Positions 7,782-16,632 of a stretch of DNA of 64,000 nt are shown in pieces; the stretch's first letter is position 1, and each line of letters begins with the position of its first letter. Under the pieces are notes generated by a model, which saw only the letters and a program-made list of their open reading frames with translations, did not search any database and was not told the origin of the DNA. The DNA is from Paenibacillus stellifer (GTDB lineage Bacteria > Bacillota > Bacilli > Paenibacillales > Paenibacillaceae), in the NCBI RefSeq assembly GCF_000758685.1, contig NZ_CP009286.1, positions 5,594,799 to 5,658,798 on the forward strand, given 5' to 3'. The position numbers and the translations under genes are program-made.

Positions 7782-8897
7782 CTACATACTCTCCTTTCGT
7801 TTCACTGCAGTGAAAAGGATCGTAGGAACAAGTAGATAAAGGAATGCGCTAATCCAGATTTGAATGTTTAGTAACATCTTTTGACCCGGAACGGTTTGCC
7901 ATAACCAATGATTCATGAAGATGATGCTTATCAAAATAACGAACCAGCTGGACAATAATCCGATCCGGGTCGTTTGTTCGTTCATTTTCCTCATAAAGAT
8001 TCTTCCGGCTCCATAAAAACACAACAAAAGAATCGAGATATCAAACACATAAGTAAACATATGGAAAGAAATAAGGATATAATCGATTCGTTCTAAACCG
8101 CCCGTTTGAATATAGCTTCCCATATATACTAACGGAAAATTGATCTTGCTCAAGTAGTGAGAACCGTAAAACAATACCGAGGCAATGAACAAAAATGAAT
8201 ATTCCATGATCGACAGCATGTTTCCAATGACCAGATATTTCATTATTTTTTTATTGGAGCTTAACCATGGAACCATAAAGGCCAAATATACCGGACCGGA
8301 AAGTGCCGACCAAATAAACAGCAAACCGCGCCATGATTGTTCTGACCATTCGGTGGGTATGAGAGGATACAAATCGCGGTAATTTGCAATCGGCGGAAAG
8401 AAAAAAGGAATAAACATGATTACGATCCAAACCCCGCCAAGAAAGGCGATGACAACAAAACGCAATGTTTTCTCCATTCCATGTGAAGCCACAAATAAGC
8501 TGATCAAAAGAATCATTAGGATCAGCCAATTCTTATTCATTGATGGATAAATAAAACTATGGAGCATTTCAACGTACCCCAGTGTGATGACAGAAATTTT
8601 TGGCAATAGTATCAGAAACCCAAGTATCGCGAAAATTTGAACCGTCCGTTTCCCGAAGAGCTGTATAAATCCTTGATATCCTTTCGCTGCATAACGGGAA
8701 GTAAACCATTTAGAAAGCATCATCAAATTCAGTTGAGACAGCAGCCCCATGACGATAATTCCCCAAACCATATACGAATGAACCAGAAAAGTTGGCATTA
8801 TTAAAATAAAATAATGCATTTGTGTGCGGTTCACCAATAAAAGGAAGTAGATGCCGCCAAGGGTGGAAGTTCGATTGTACAAGGATAAGCTCTTCAC
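7782..8897 (-). CDS. Spore germination permease, GerAB family
   Basis: About 371 residues with roughly ten hydrophobic helices, as in GerAB/APC-superfamily germinant-binding subunits. The GTG start at 8897 is chosen because AGGAG lies 8 bases upstream and it overlaps the TGA of the A subunit by 3 bases (GTGA). A longer reading to 8993 would run inside the A gene and adds a non-membrane tail. The binding pocket cannot be assigned to a germinant from sequence. Translation is likely coupled to the A gene. Confidence 0.9.
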   Translation of the reverse strand: MKSLSLYNRTSTLGGIYFLLLVNRTQMHYFILIMPTFLVHSYMVWGIIVMGLLSQLNLMMLSKWFTSRYAAKGYQGFIQLFGKRTVQIFAILGFLILLPKISVITLGYVEMLHSFIYPSMNKNWLILMILLISLFVASHGMEKTLRFVVIAFLGGVWIVIMFIPFFFPPIANYRDLYPLIPTEWSEQSWRGLLFIWSALSGPVYLAFMVPWLSSNKKIMKYLVIGNMLSIMEYSFLFIASVLFYGSHYLSKINFPLVYMGSYIQTGGLERIDYILISFHMFTYVFDISILLLCFYGAGRIFMRKMNEQTTRIGLLSSWFVILISIIFMNHWLWQTVPGQKMLLNIQIWISAFLYLLVPTILFTAVKRKESM

Positions 8898-10351
8898 TTC
8901 TTCATCTCCTGCCGCCATTTCCGTAGTGGTTTTAGGTAATCTGGACGCGTTCTCATCCATATTAAAGGGCCGCGGATAAAAAGATCCAACCAACCCTTTC
9001 CATAAAAGGGGGAGATCGGCGCGAAATAAGGTTGACCTAATGACGTTAATCCATGGAGATGTGCTAGTGTCCCGATCAGCCCGATCACGATTCCCGGCAA
9101 CCCAAGAAACGATGCAAGGATAAGAAGAAACACTTGCACCAGCACCATGGATTTCGTCATTTGATAATTAGGGACTAAGAAGAAAGCAATAGCGGATATC
9201 CCCATCAAAACAATCAATACTTTACTTGCAAAGCCTGCTTCTACAGCCGCTTGTCCAATGACGATACCCCCGATAACCCCTAACGTTTGACTCGTTTTGG
9301 TCGGCATTCGCAAACTTGCTTCTTTGATGATTTCCAGCGTTACAATCATGGATAATCCCTCCACAAACGGAGTAAAGGGCAATTTACTTCTCGATTCCAA
9401 TAATACGAACAGAATCGGAAGCGGAACCATTTGGTAATGAAACGTCGTTAACGCAACATAAAAAGGAATCAACGCCAAAGAAACAATAAAACTTCCGTAC
9501 CGGATTAAACGTAATAAACTGGCTACCGTCCAACGAAGGAAGTAGTCTTCCGGCGATTGGAATAGATGAAAAAAAGTAATGGGCGCCAGTAAGGCAAACG
9601 GTGAATTGGAGACTAACAGCGTCAGCTTTCCCTCACCTAAAGCGTAGGCGCAGGCATCCGGCCGATCCGTTTGTAGAAACTGCGGAAAGACCGAATGATG
9701 ATGATCTTCCATAAAAGCTGCGAGCTGCGAGGAGTCTAAAAATTGATCGAAATCCACACTCTCAATCTTTTTTCTTGCATAGGAAATAAATTTCGGATTC
9801 GTTAATCCGTCTATGTACAGCAACACAACTTTCGTTTTACTCAGTGAACCGACAGTGAAGCTTTCCGACTTTAATGTCGTTATAGGCAAGCGCCTGCGCA
9901 ACATTGTAATGTTTTTATCGATTTGTTCGCTGAAGCTGTCTTTCGCTCCATAGATAACCGTTTCCGTTTGAGAAGATTCAACTGCCCTACCCAAGGTGGT
10001 TTCCAACTGGACGCCTACCCATTGATCGTTGACTGCATCGTTTAGAAGAATATATCCTTGCATTATTTTTTGTTGAGCTTCTTCGATCGATGTCACTTCC
10101 GAAACTTTGGCATTGGTTATGCATGAAGAAAGGGAATTGCCGTCACATCGATGAAGCGGCTGAATAATCGCCTCGTTTAAACGCTCTTGATCGATTAACG
10201 TATTTATGTATAAAAGATGGACTGAGGCACTGGTACCCATTCTGTGTTCAACGACTTCGGCATCATCCATATGGTTTAATTTCTGTTTTAATTCATCAAG
10301 CCATGTGGGCAATTGATAACTTTTCATTTGTGGGTCGTATTTTTCAACCAT
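8894..10351 (-). CDS. Spore germination receptor A subunit, GerAA family
   Basis: The roughly 485-residue protein has a large soluble N-terminal region (two subdomains, to about residue 270) and then a membrane domain of about five helices ending in a basic cytoplasmic tail. This is the layout of GerAA/SpoVAF proteins. The start at 10351 is preferred over ATGs at 10366 and 10363 because GGAG lies 6 bases upstream of it. It is the first gene of a complete A-B-C receptor operon. The set shows that the organism forms endospores. Confidence 0.92.
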   Translation of the reverse strand: MVEKYDPQMKSYQLPTWLDELKQKLNHMDDAEVVEHRMGTSASVHLLYINTLIDQERLNEAIIQPLHRCDGNSLSSCITNAKVSEVTSIEEAQQKIMQGYILLNDAVNDQWVGVQLETTLGRAVESSQTETVIYGAKDSFSEQIDKNITMLRRRLPITTLKSESFTVGSLSKTKVVLLYIDGLTNPKFISYARKKIESVDFDQFLDSSQLAAFMEDHHHSVFPQFLQTDRPDACAYALGEGKLTLLVSNSPFALLAPITFFHLFQSPEDYFLRWTVASLLRLIRYGSFIVSLALIPFYVALTTFHYQMVPLPILFVLLESRSKLPFTPFVEGLSMIVTLEIIKEASLRMPTKTSQTLGVIGGIVIGQAAVEAGFASKVLIVLMGISAIAFFLVPNYQMTKSMVLVQVFLLILASFLGLPGIVIGLIGTLAHLHGLTSLGQPYFAPISPFYGKGWLDLFIRGPLIWMRTRPDYLKPLRKWRQEMKK

Positions 10352-10392
10352 AGTCTTCTCCATCATTTAAAGTAATCAAAATCCTGTGGTTT

Positions 10393-10422
10393 TATCTTGC
10401 TCTGTAATCCAAAAAAAATTCA
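10393..10422 (-). promoter_or_regulatory. Possible SigG-type promoter of the ger operon
   Basis: TGAATT (10417-10422) and CAAGATA (10393-10399) are 17 bases apart on the minus strand. They resemble the forespore SigG consensus TGAATA/CATACTA, with mismatches. Confidence 0.35.
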
Positions 10423-10520
10423 TACGACCAGCAATTTTGTATTTCAAACCGCATAACATTCGAGATATGGTTTGAATCAATTAAACAACAACACTATATG
10501 TGGCCTAAGGGAGTCTAAGT

Positions 10521-10871
10521 ATGAAAGAAGTTGTCGATGGATCCGGGATCTTGAGGTTAGTGAAGGCATCTAGGGTTCCCTCCCCCTGCTGCGGGGAAGA
10601 GCTTAGTGTCATTGGCAGCCGCGAGCGGAAGCTTGCAGGCGAAGGCGGGGAGCGCCGCTTGCTCGTGATTCGCCGCCTGCGTTGTACGCAGTGCCGGAAG
10701 ATCCCATCGAGAGATGCTCGAGGTAGTTTGTTTTTTACTCAACTTCAAGATGGATGCGCAGAGTCCCAGCGAACCGTCTTTGGTCCATCGGTATCGCGGC
10801 ATTTGCGATCATTGTCACAAAACAAAAACCACCAATCGACTGCTCAATGGGAACGAATTAAGATCGGTTGA
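10521..10871 (+). pseudogene. 5' fragment of a DUF6431 gene
   Basis: The frame opens with ATG and GGGAG 7 bases upstream. The first roughly 60 residues match the DUF6431 N-terminus, with a zinc-ribbon-like arrangement (PCCGEE, then CTQC) and the GERRLLVIRRLRC stretch. After about position 10703 the reading loses all similarity to that family, so the 3' part was replaced or deleted. DUF6431 proteins are common in Paenibacillus and often lie near transposon genes. The fragment is probably not functional. Confidence 0.6.
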
Positions 10872-11291
10872 GGTAAGTATACCAAGTCCAACGGATTCAA
10901 CAACTCAACCCTGGTACTGGGAAGGAAACGTCCAGAGCAAAGTCGTAAATTATCTAGTATTAAACGGTCACACAATTCGCAGCGTCGCGGATACAGCTTC
11001 CCGCACAACTGGCAAAGACATCATCGCTTCTATAGACGATAATGAGTTATGGATAAGCGTGAAGGGATACCCTGAAAAAAGCCATCACGTTCAAGCACGT
11101 CACTGGTTCTCTGGAGCACTGTTTGACCTCATTCTTTACCATGGAGAGAATCCAGAGGTACGGCTTGGCATTGCTCTGCCTGACGGTTTCACGACTTATG
11201 GGAACTTAGTCCCTCGTATAAATGGCTAAAAGAATCCATGCCATTTCGAATCTATTGGGTAAAAGACTCCGGAGCAGTCCGGGAGGAATAA
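10714..11291 (+). pseudogene. Frameshifted nuclease-like protein gene
   Basis: From about 10874 the frame encodes a conserved-looking protein (PWYWEGNVQSKVV, SVADTASRTTGKDI, then LWISVKGYPEK). The Asp followed by a V-K-G pair resembles a PD-(D/E)XK core. The frame stops at TAA after RING (near 11229). A shift of one base at the A-run around 11219 restores the reading WLKESMPFRIYWVKD to a stop at 11291. So the gene most likely lost one base near its 3' end. Its 5' end is unclear; ATG codons at 10714 and 10750 are possible, or the start was lost at the junction with the DUF6431 fragment. Confidence 0.5.
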
Positions 11292-11336
11292 CCATTCAAT
11301 ACAAAGGACCATACCCCTAAAGAAAGGTGATCTTGG

Positions 11337-11825
11337 ATGCCGAATATGAACTGGGCTGTACTTAATTCATTACAACTCGGAAAATACGCTGAATACTTTG
11401 CCAAGATGGAGTTTGCATCTTATGGACTTGAGGTATTTTCATCAGAGGTTGACGATCGAGGAATAGACTTCATAGTAAAGGACAAAATGGGACGCTTTTC
11501 GGAAATTCATGTCAAATCGTTAAGAGGATCTGGATATGTTTTTGCACAAAAGAGCAAATTTAATATCAGCAATTCAAACTTGTACATGGCACTTCTAATC
11601 TTCAAAGAAGGCACCATGCCTGATTTCTTTTTAATACCTTCCGAAGCTTGGAAGGCACCTAACGAGGTTTTCGTAGACCGAAACTATGACAAACCCGGAC
11701 AAACAAGTAAGCCTGAATACGGGGTTAACATTTCACAGAAAAATTACGACATCTTGGAGATTTTCAAATTTGAAGAGTCCATTAAAGACTTTCTGCTGGC
11801 CCCGCCAGTTTCCGAAAGTTTTTGA
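11337..11825 (+). CDS. PD-(D/E)XK nuclease-like protein (DUF4365-like)
   Basis: The 162-residue protein shows a compact endonuclease-like core: QLGKYAEYFAKMEF helix, then EVDDRGIDFIV (Asp) and EIHVKS (Glu-x-x-x-Lys). This is the arrangement of DUF4365 and related PD-(D/E)XK proteins. The start ATG has AAAGG upstream at a normal distance. It lies just after another, broken nuclease-like gene on the same strand. A role in DNA cleavage or defence is inference. It ends just before a GC-rich spacer. Confidence 0.65.
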   Translation: MPNMNWAVLNSLQLGKYAEYFAKMEFASYGLEVFSSEVDDRGIDFIVKDKMGRFSEIHVKSLRGSGYVFAQKSKFNISNSNLYMALLIFKEGTMPDFFLIPSEAWKAPNEVFVDRNYDKPGQTSKPEYGVNISQKNYDILEIFKFEESIKDFLLAPPVSESF

Positions 11826-11968
11826 GGAGGCCGCGCCCCTGACACGTCGAAATAACCCATACGAGGCCACCTGCCGAGCGATCTTGCCCTCAGGTGGCCC
11901 ATCCCCCACCCTGCCCCTCGGGGGCAACTTTCCGCGCCCAGCAAGCGGTTAATGCGAAAAATTTCGCC

Positions 11969-12448
11969 TCATTTATGATACGGTTCCCCCCGATTTATCT
12001 TCACCGCCCGATAAATCTGCTCCACTAGCACCAGGCGCATGAGCTGATGAGGCAGCGTCATGCGCCCGAAGCTGAGCCGCTGCTGCGCGCGGCTCAGGAC
12101 CGCATCGGAGAGCCCGTGGCTGCCTCCGATGACGAACACGACATGGCTCGTCCCGTAGGTGCCGAGCCTGTCGATCTCCGCGGCAAGCTCCTCCGAGCTC
12201 CAGAGCTTGCCGTCGATGGCGAGCGCGATCACATGCGCGCCCTCCTTCACATGCGCGAGGATGCGTTCGCCCTCGCGCGCCTTCACGCCCGATACCTCGG
12301 CTTCACTCAGGGTATCGGGCGCTTTTTCATCCGCTACCTCAATCATCTGGAACTTGAGGTAGGGCGTCAGGCGTTTCGCGTATTCCTGGATACCCTGCAC
12401 CAGATACTTCTCCTTCAATTTGCCGACCGTAATGAGCTGAATGAACAT
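11969..12448 (-). CDS. rlmH: 23S rRNA (pseudouridine(1915)-N3)-methyltransferase RlmH
   Basis: The 159-residue SPOUT-fold enzyme is full length. The SAM-binding trefoil knot is visible in [11 protein letters not shown] and the C-terminal [23 protein letters not shown] signature region. It methylates pseudouridine 1915 in helix 69 of the large subunit, using S-adenosylmethionine, on 70S ribosomes. In this lineage rlmH is commonly found near the htrA/yyzF end of the wal region. It appears monocistronic. Confidence 0.97.
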   Translation of the reverse strand: MFIQLITVGKLKEKYLVQGIQEYAKRLTPYLKFQMIEVADEKAPDTLSEAEVSGVKAREGERILAHVKEGAHVIALAIDGKLWSSEELAAEIDRLGTYGTSHVVFVIGGSHGLSDAVLSRAQQRLSFGRMTLPHQLMRLVLVEQIYRAVKINRGEPYHK

Positions 12449-12906
12449 ATGCGCCGAACTCCCCCTTCTTCGATCCTCTAATGATAAACAAGGGCCGATG
12501 AATACACAACAAAGGCGCCCTAACTACAGATATCGATATCAAAAAAGTCTCGTCTCCCACCCGCATCAAGCCATGAAATCGACAGGCCCGGCGACAAACA
12601 ATCCCAGCCCGCTGATGCACATTCTCCCCCGAAAGCTGCGTCCAGAAACAACAAAACCACTCCAAGCCTGGAGTGGCCTCATCCTCATGCAGCAGAGCCA
12701 TGCAACATTATTAGTCCCTTTAACCGCTATGTATCCAGCGCATGTCTGCGGCACACCATTGTTCAGCTATAGCTGGTCCTTCAGTCGAGGCGGAATCAGA
12801 TCAACCGGAGGAGGAAGCGGAAGTAAGAGTTGGAGCCGGGACTCTGAAGCGCCAACCCACTTTTTTCAGCACAAGAGGCCCCCCAGCCTGCCCCCACTAC
12901 GTAGAG
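12449..12906. other. Intergenic region without a supported gene
   Basis: Short open frames are present on both strands, but none has a ribosome-binding site or family resemblance. It holds one strong hairpin (12657-12676) and must hold the rlmH promoter. Confidence 0.5.
12657..12676 (-). terminator. Hairpin, possible terminator
   Basis: A perfect 8-bp stem CCACTCCA/TGGAGTGG with a 4-base loop is followed on the minus strand by TTTTGTTGTTT. It is 230 bases after the flavin-oxidase-like gene. Confidence 0.5.
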
Positions 12907-13332
12907 TTACCGCACCATAGACACGTCAAAATTATCCGAATGAAAATGGCTGTAGAACCGCCCGTTCTCCGCCGTAAATCTCAGCACACAGTAGTCCGGG
13001 TCGGTCACGCCGAGCGAATAATAGTCCGTGTCGCCTTCACGCCAGATCAGGTCTTTGGAGGCCTGGTCCTCCAGCACCTCCATCGTCCCTCTCAGCATAA
13101 CTCCCTTGAACGTGCGCGGATTGCAAAAATACACACAGGCCTGCGGATAGTCCCGATACTGCCGAACCCGCATGGAGGAAGTGTTGGTCGTGAAATAAAA
13201 GACCCCTTGTCCTTCTCTGCGGCGCGGCGGCAGCATCGCCTTCATGTTCGGAAATCCTTCGTCATCCACGGAACCGATAAACGACACCTCGGCCTGGTCG
13301 ATTAACTCCTCAATCGTCTGCTCCATTTCCAC
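12907..13332 (-). CDS. Pyridoxamine 5'-phosphate oxidase family protein
   Basis: About 141 residues with the split-barrel FMN-binding fold of the general stress protein 26-like group (VSFIGSVDDEGFPNMKAM, then VFYFTTNTSSMRVRQ, then GTMEVLED). The GTG start at 13332 is chosen because GGAGG lies 8 bases upstream; a start at 13413 would add a tail unlike the family. Members bind FMN, F420 or haem; the reaction cannot be assigned. It is followed by a spacer and hairpin and preceded by a VOC gene on the same strand. Confidence 0.85.
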   Translation of the reverse strand: MEMEQTIEELIDQAEVSFIGSVDDEGFPNMKAMLPPRRREGQGVFYFTTNTSSMRVRQYRDYPQACVYFCNPRTFKGVMLRGTMEVLEDQASKDLIWREGDTDYYSLGVTDPDYCVLRFTAENGRFYSHFHSDNFDVSMVR

Positions 13333-13432
13333 CCTATTTTCCTCCCGGCACATAAGAATGACTTGCTCGTTCTTCCATTTTAAGGGAGAGGCAGGGGGCT
13401 GTCCATGACCCATTTTTTATGAAAAAGCAGGC

Positions 13433-13804
13433 TTATTCCTTGCTATGCTCCGCCAACTGCACCTCAAAACCGTCCGGGTCCAGCACATAGAAGAATCGCA
13501 AGCGCGGATTGGGCGCAATCGGCCCGCGGGCAACCGGGATGCCCAAACTCTGCAAATACTCCATCGCATCATTCAGGGACTCCACCTCAAAGCCAACGGA
13601 CACACCGCATTCCGGCTTCAGCGCCGGATCGTTTCCCTGAATCAGTTCAAGCTTCGGCTGTTCCTCTCTCCCCAGCATGGCGATCTGCTTGCCCCTGCTC
13701 TCGAATCTGCGTTGAAGCGGCAGCTTGAGAATTCCGTGATAGAAATTCAGGGACGCCTCCAGATCCCGTACCCGGAGTGTAATCCAATTCAGGCTTAAAT
13801 TCAT
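13433..13804 (-). CDS. VOC (glyoxalase/bleomycin resistance) family protein
   Basis: The 123-residue single-domain protein has paired beta-alpha-beta-beta-beta units: NWITLRVRDLEASLNFYHGIL at the start and FFYVLDPDGFEVQLAEH at the end, the latter carrying a likely metal-ligand Glu. Such proteins are metal-dependent lyases, dioxygenases or drug-binding proteins; the substrate is unknown. GGGAGAA lies 4 bases before the ATG. It is likely co-transcribed with the oxidase-like gene 100 bases downstream. Confidence 0.88.
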   Translation of the reverse strand: MNLSLNWITLRVRDLEASLNFYHGILKLPLQRRFESRGKQIAMLGREEQPKLELIQGNDPALKPECGVSVGFEVESLNDAMEYLQSLGIPVARGPIAPNPRLRFFYVLDPDGFEVQLAEHSKE

Positions 13805-13911
13805 GAGCTTCTCCCCCTTTCTTCTCTTAATAAAGTGAACTCTGTTAATGTGCTGGAACCCTAAATACCATAAGAAGTCTCCCAGTTCCCATTGTCTACA
13901 ACCGTCTCTGT

Positions 13912-14082
13912 TTAAGTAAATCCGGCTTCGTTTGGATCGTCCTGGCCGCTCGCGATCATTTCCTTACAGATGCCACCTTTGCATTGGTAGTCCGAAATTG
14001 TTAGGATGCTCGTTTCGGGGTCCACGGTCATGACATGATATGCTTGTAATTCAATGACTGTATTTATTTTGTTTGCTTCCAT
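13912..14082 (-). CDS. Small hypothetical protein (56 aa)
   Basis: The frame opens with ATG at 14082 and reads MEANKINTVIELQAYHVM at its start. It ends with an acidic tail and has two cysteines five residues apart (CKGGIC). Directly upstream and touching it (TGA then ATG) is a 15-codon frame starting GTG 4 bases after AAAGGAG, so the pair could be translationally coupled. No family was recognised. It is the only gene-like reading between 13805 and 14245. Confidence 0.4.
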   Translation of the reverse strand: MEANKINTVIELQAYHVMTVDPETSILTISDYQCKGGICKEMIASGQDDPNEAGFT

Positions 14083-14245
14083 TCAGGTGAGATTCCCGCC
14101 GTTCTCTTTCTGTCTCTTTTCAGCACTCACGATACTCCTTTCAAGACTCAAGGGAATCTCTCTACCCTCGATGTGCCACAGACCCAGCTATACACCATCT
14201 ACTTGAAAGTGAAATGGTGAGCAGCAAGTGCATGGCATAAGTATC

Positions 14246-15556
14246 TTAATCAAACAGCTTTAACTGAAGTTCTTCTTCCTGCTCTTCGATATTAATCACA
14301 TATTCATGAGGTGGGAGGATTTCATCAATTTTGTTACGGTCCAAGTGTTTTGTTATAAAATAAAAGTCTGAATCAACAATCGACAATCGCTTGTCAAAGT
14401 AGGTGAATACTTTTGGAAATATTTCTTTTTCAATCTGCAATTCATCTAAATGGCTTAAAACTGTAGTAAGAGCGCCATGATTTATACTACTTCCTAAAGG
14501 ATGGATATCTTTGAGTTTTTCAAAGATATATTGAAAAGGAAACCCATTTCGAATTATGCCTTGCTCTGAATTAAGTACAATTTTTGTTATATAATAATAT
14601 AATTGTAATTTCCTTCTTCTACCTCCTCCAGCAATATCCTTAATTTTTGTAAAATATGTTACACTCATGTTTTCCCAATAATTTCTCATAATTTCTTTTG
14701 CCTGATCTAGATTATTTATTTCTTTTACTCTTCGTTGAGTTCTTTTTACATCATTAGTTCTGCATATTTCAAACAATAGTCCTTGAAATACTGAGACTAT
14801 ACCGTTTGAGGACTTAATAAAAAATTCAATTACCTCTTCGGAGAAAGAAATATTTAGATGTTCGGATCCTTTTTTTGTAATTTCTCTCAGTTCTTCGGTT
14901 TTCCACGTGGTAGCATCAAAATAGTCAATTCGATGAGAAAGTTCTCCATTAAATTTTTCAAAATACCCAGAGGTAATTTTTGTGCCAAGTATGATAAAAC
15001 GTATCCCATTTTGATAAAACATTTTCAGGTCAAATGATAATTGATATTGCTCAATTAAAGGTAGGTAATGAAAATCATCAAGAACAACAGTTGTTTTATT
15101 TGCTTTTTCAAGCTCATTGGATACTAAAACGCTAACGGTATTAGGAATATAGGGTTTTCTTACTTCGCTTAGTAGGTCCCTTTCATTTAACTCACCAGTT
15201 ATTTTTGCCTTTAGAAAGTCTAAAAAACCCGAACTAACTTCTCCCTTTAACTTATTTGACTCTTCAATAGTTCTAGTAATTTTTTCGGTTAAGTCTATTC
15301 CTGCCTTGTAAAGGATCTGGATATATATATCATTTAAGTTAATACCTTTAGTACAATCAACAACAATAACCTCTTCCGTAATAGGGATGTACTGTTTTCG
15401 TAAAAATGTTTTGCCTACTTTTGTTTCGCCAAATATTACAAGATGGTGGTCTGTCAATTCGAATCTATCTTTAAAATCGAAATCAACTTGTCGAGTGACA
15501 TAACTCTTTAAAACATCCTTAGAAACGCCGAAGACATCCCTTAGTGATAAATCCAT
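14246..15556 (-). CDS. P-loop ATPase (AAA/STAND-like), AT-rich orphan
   Basis: The 436-residue protein has Walker A GETKVGKT (43-50), Walker B VVLDDFHYL (157-165) and a sensor-like FIILGTK about 25 residues later. A helical middle and a C-terminal winged-helix-like region follow, with an acidic tail (EEQEEELQ). AGGAGTG lies 9 bases before the start. The gene is markedly richer in A+T than its neighbours, which suggests transfer. It has no partner gene. The layout resembles STAND-type signalling or defence ATPases and mobile-element ATPases, but no function can be assigned. Confidence 0.75.
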   Translation of the reverse strand: MDLSLRDVFGVSKDVLKSYVTRQVDFDFKDRFELTDHHLVIFGETKVGKTFLRKQYIPITEEVIVVDCTKGINLNDIYIQILYKAGIDLTEKITRTIEESNKLKGEVSSGFLDFLKAKITGELNERDLLSEVRKPYIPNTVSVLVSNELEKANKTTVVLDDFHYLPLIEQYQLSFDLKMFYQNGIRFIILGTKITSGYFEKFNGELSHRIDYFDATTWKTEELREITKKGSEHLNISFSEEVIEFFIKSSNGIVSVFQGLLFEICRTNDVKRTQRRVKEINNLDQAKEIMRNYWENMSVTYFTKIKDIAGGGRRRKLQLYYYITKIVLNSEQGIIRNGFPFQYIFEKLKDIHPLGSSINHGALTTVLSHLDELQIEKEIFPKVFTYFDKRLSIVDSDFYFITKHLDRNKIDEILPPHEYVINIEEQEEELQLKLFD

Positions 15557-15780
15557 TCGTACTCACTCCTAGTTAACTTGTTTGACAAGATTATGAAGAA
15601 CTATAAGTATAACGAATACTACTTATTTTTTGTATCAGCTTCAATGATATACATTCTTTTAAGGAAAACCAGTGAAGCTTTGCGGCTAGAGAATTGAGCA
15701 TTCTTTATACTCGACTTTCTTTAGTATTGAATTACTTTAGAGGCATCTTACCTCCGAAATAAATTCTCTTCTGTTAAAAA

Positions 15781-15800
15781 AAGCACCCTCTCGGGTGCTT
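15781..15800 (-). terminator. Terminator of yyzF
   Basis: An 8-bp perfect stem AAGCACCC/GGGTGCTT with a TCTC loop is followed on the minus strand by a run of seven T, 20 bases after the yyzF stop. Confidence 0.85.
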
Positions 15801-15818
15801 TCCCATGACCATCCTATT

Positions 15819-15986
15819 TCACACGACCAAATATTCCGCGTTCTTCTCGCACTCCGCGCATTTGGCCGGCGGGTCCCAGTCGGAGAATTCGGTGTCCTTC
15901 AAATCCACGATGTCAGGCGCATCCTCATATTCGTCCACGAACATGTCGATGGCCAGTTCCAGATGTTCTTTGCATACGACGTACAT
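15819..15986 (-). CDS. yyzF: CxxH/CxxC small protein (YyzF family)
   Basis: A 55-residue protein begins MYVVCKEH, giving the CxxH pair, and ends with CAECEKNAEYLVV, giving the CxxC pair. An acidic VDEYEDAPDIVDLK segment lies in between. This is the BA_5709-type CxxH/CxxC family, found beside the wal/htrA region in Bacilli. The four ligands suggest a zinc site; its role is unknown. The stop is followed by a strong terminator. Confidence 0.85.
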   Translation of the reverse strand: MYVVCKEHLELAIDMFVDEYEDAPDIVDLKDTEFSDWDPPAKCAECEKNAEYLVV

Positions 15987-16176
15987 TTACTGCAAGCATC
16001 CCTTTCTCTTTGGCTCGGCTTCAAGCCGTTCTCCTTCTGTTCTACCACAATTCCGTCCAAAAAGGAATCCATACGCGCACGATAAACGCCCTGCGATGTC
16101 CTGTACCTGACGCGCCATGCGTTTACCGAGAAAAGTAAGAAAGGATGAGCTCGGCTTTTTCCCTCATCTTTCAAGG

Positions 16177-16488
16177 TTATCGGCTCTTTGGATGCTCGGC
16201 GGGCAGCATGCCTCTTCGCTCCTCCAGCAGACCTTTGGAACCATGGGCCGCGTAAATGTCGCGCCAGCGCTTGAGACAGGCTTTTGGTTTGCGGCGGCCG
16301 ATCAGATCGACATTGAAGCCCGCCTTCACAAATATCTCCATTGGCGACAGCCCCGCCTCATAAGCCTTGACGGCTGCCAGCTTGAAGGCCGGGGCATAGG
16401 TGATGCTCTTCTCCGACACATTCAAAATATAAGGATTGCGCCGGAGCTCCCGCCTTTCCTCGTCCGAATACCCTTTTGCCCGGTTCAT
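16177..16488 (-). CDS. HTH protein resembling IS3-type transposase OrfA
   Basis: The 103-residue protein carries a homeodomain-like helix-turn-helix (YAPAFKLAAVKAYEAGLSP, then RRKPKACLKRWRDIY, then GLLEERRG), as in the first ORF of IS3-family elements. AAGGAAGGG precedes the ATG. No OrfB, inverted repeats or target duplication is seen, and base composition matches the host. So it is either an IS remnant or a domesticated DNA-binding protein. Confidence 0.55.
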   Translation of the reverse strand: MNRAKGYSDEERRELRRNPYILNVSEKSITYAPAFKLAAVKAYEAGLSPMEIFVKAGFNVDLIGRRKPKACLKRWRDIYAAHGSKGLLEERRGMLPAEHPKSR

Positions 16489-16549
16489 AGGGTTCCCTTC
16501 CTTTCTTTGGACATTCGCTCGTAACTTAACAGCTTATGTAATGCAAATA

Positions 16550-16590
16550 ACCCGCAGAAGAGAGCGCCGGGCGCTCGTGCTTATGCGGGT
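16550..16590 (-). terminator. Long hairpin after the cyd operon
   Basis: Outer arms ACCCGCA/TGCGGGT and an inner perfect GAGCGCC/GGCGCTC stem lie 43 bases past the cydC stop. The T-run on the minus strand is weak (TTATTT). Confidence 0.5.
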
Positions 16591-16632
16591 CTTAAGTTGC
16601 TCTATGAAGTTACCGGAATCCAGCGTACGTCC

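Noticed and set aside
11686..11952. Frames overlapping the end of the PD-(D/E)XK-like gene and the GC-rich spacer
   Set aside because: They are out of frame with the supported gene and low-complexity Pro/Arg/Gly-rich.
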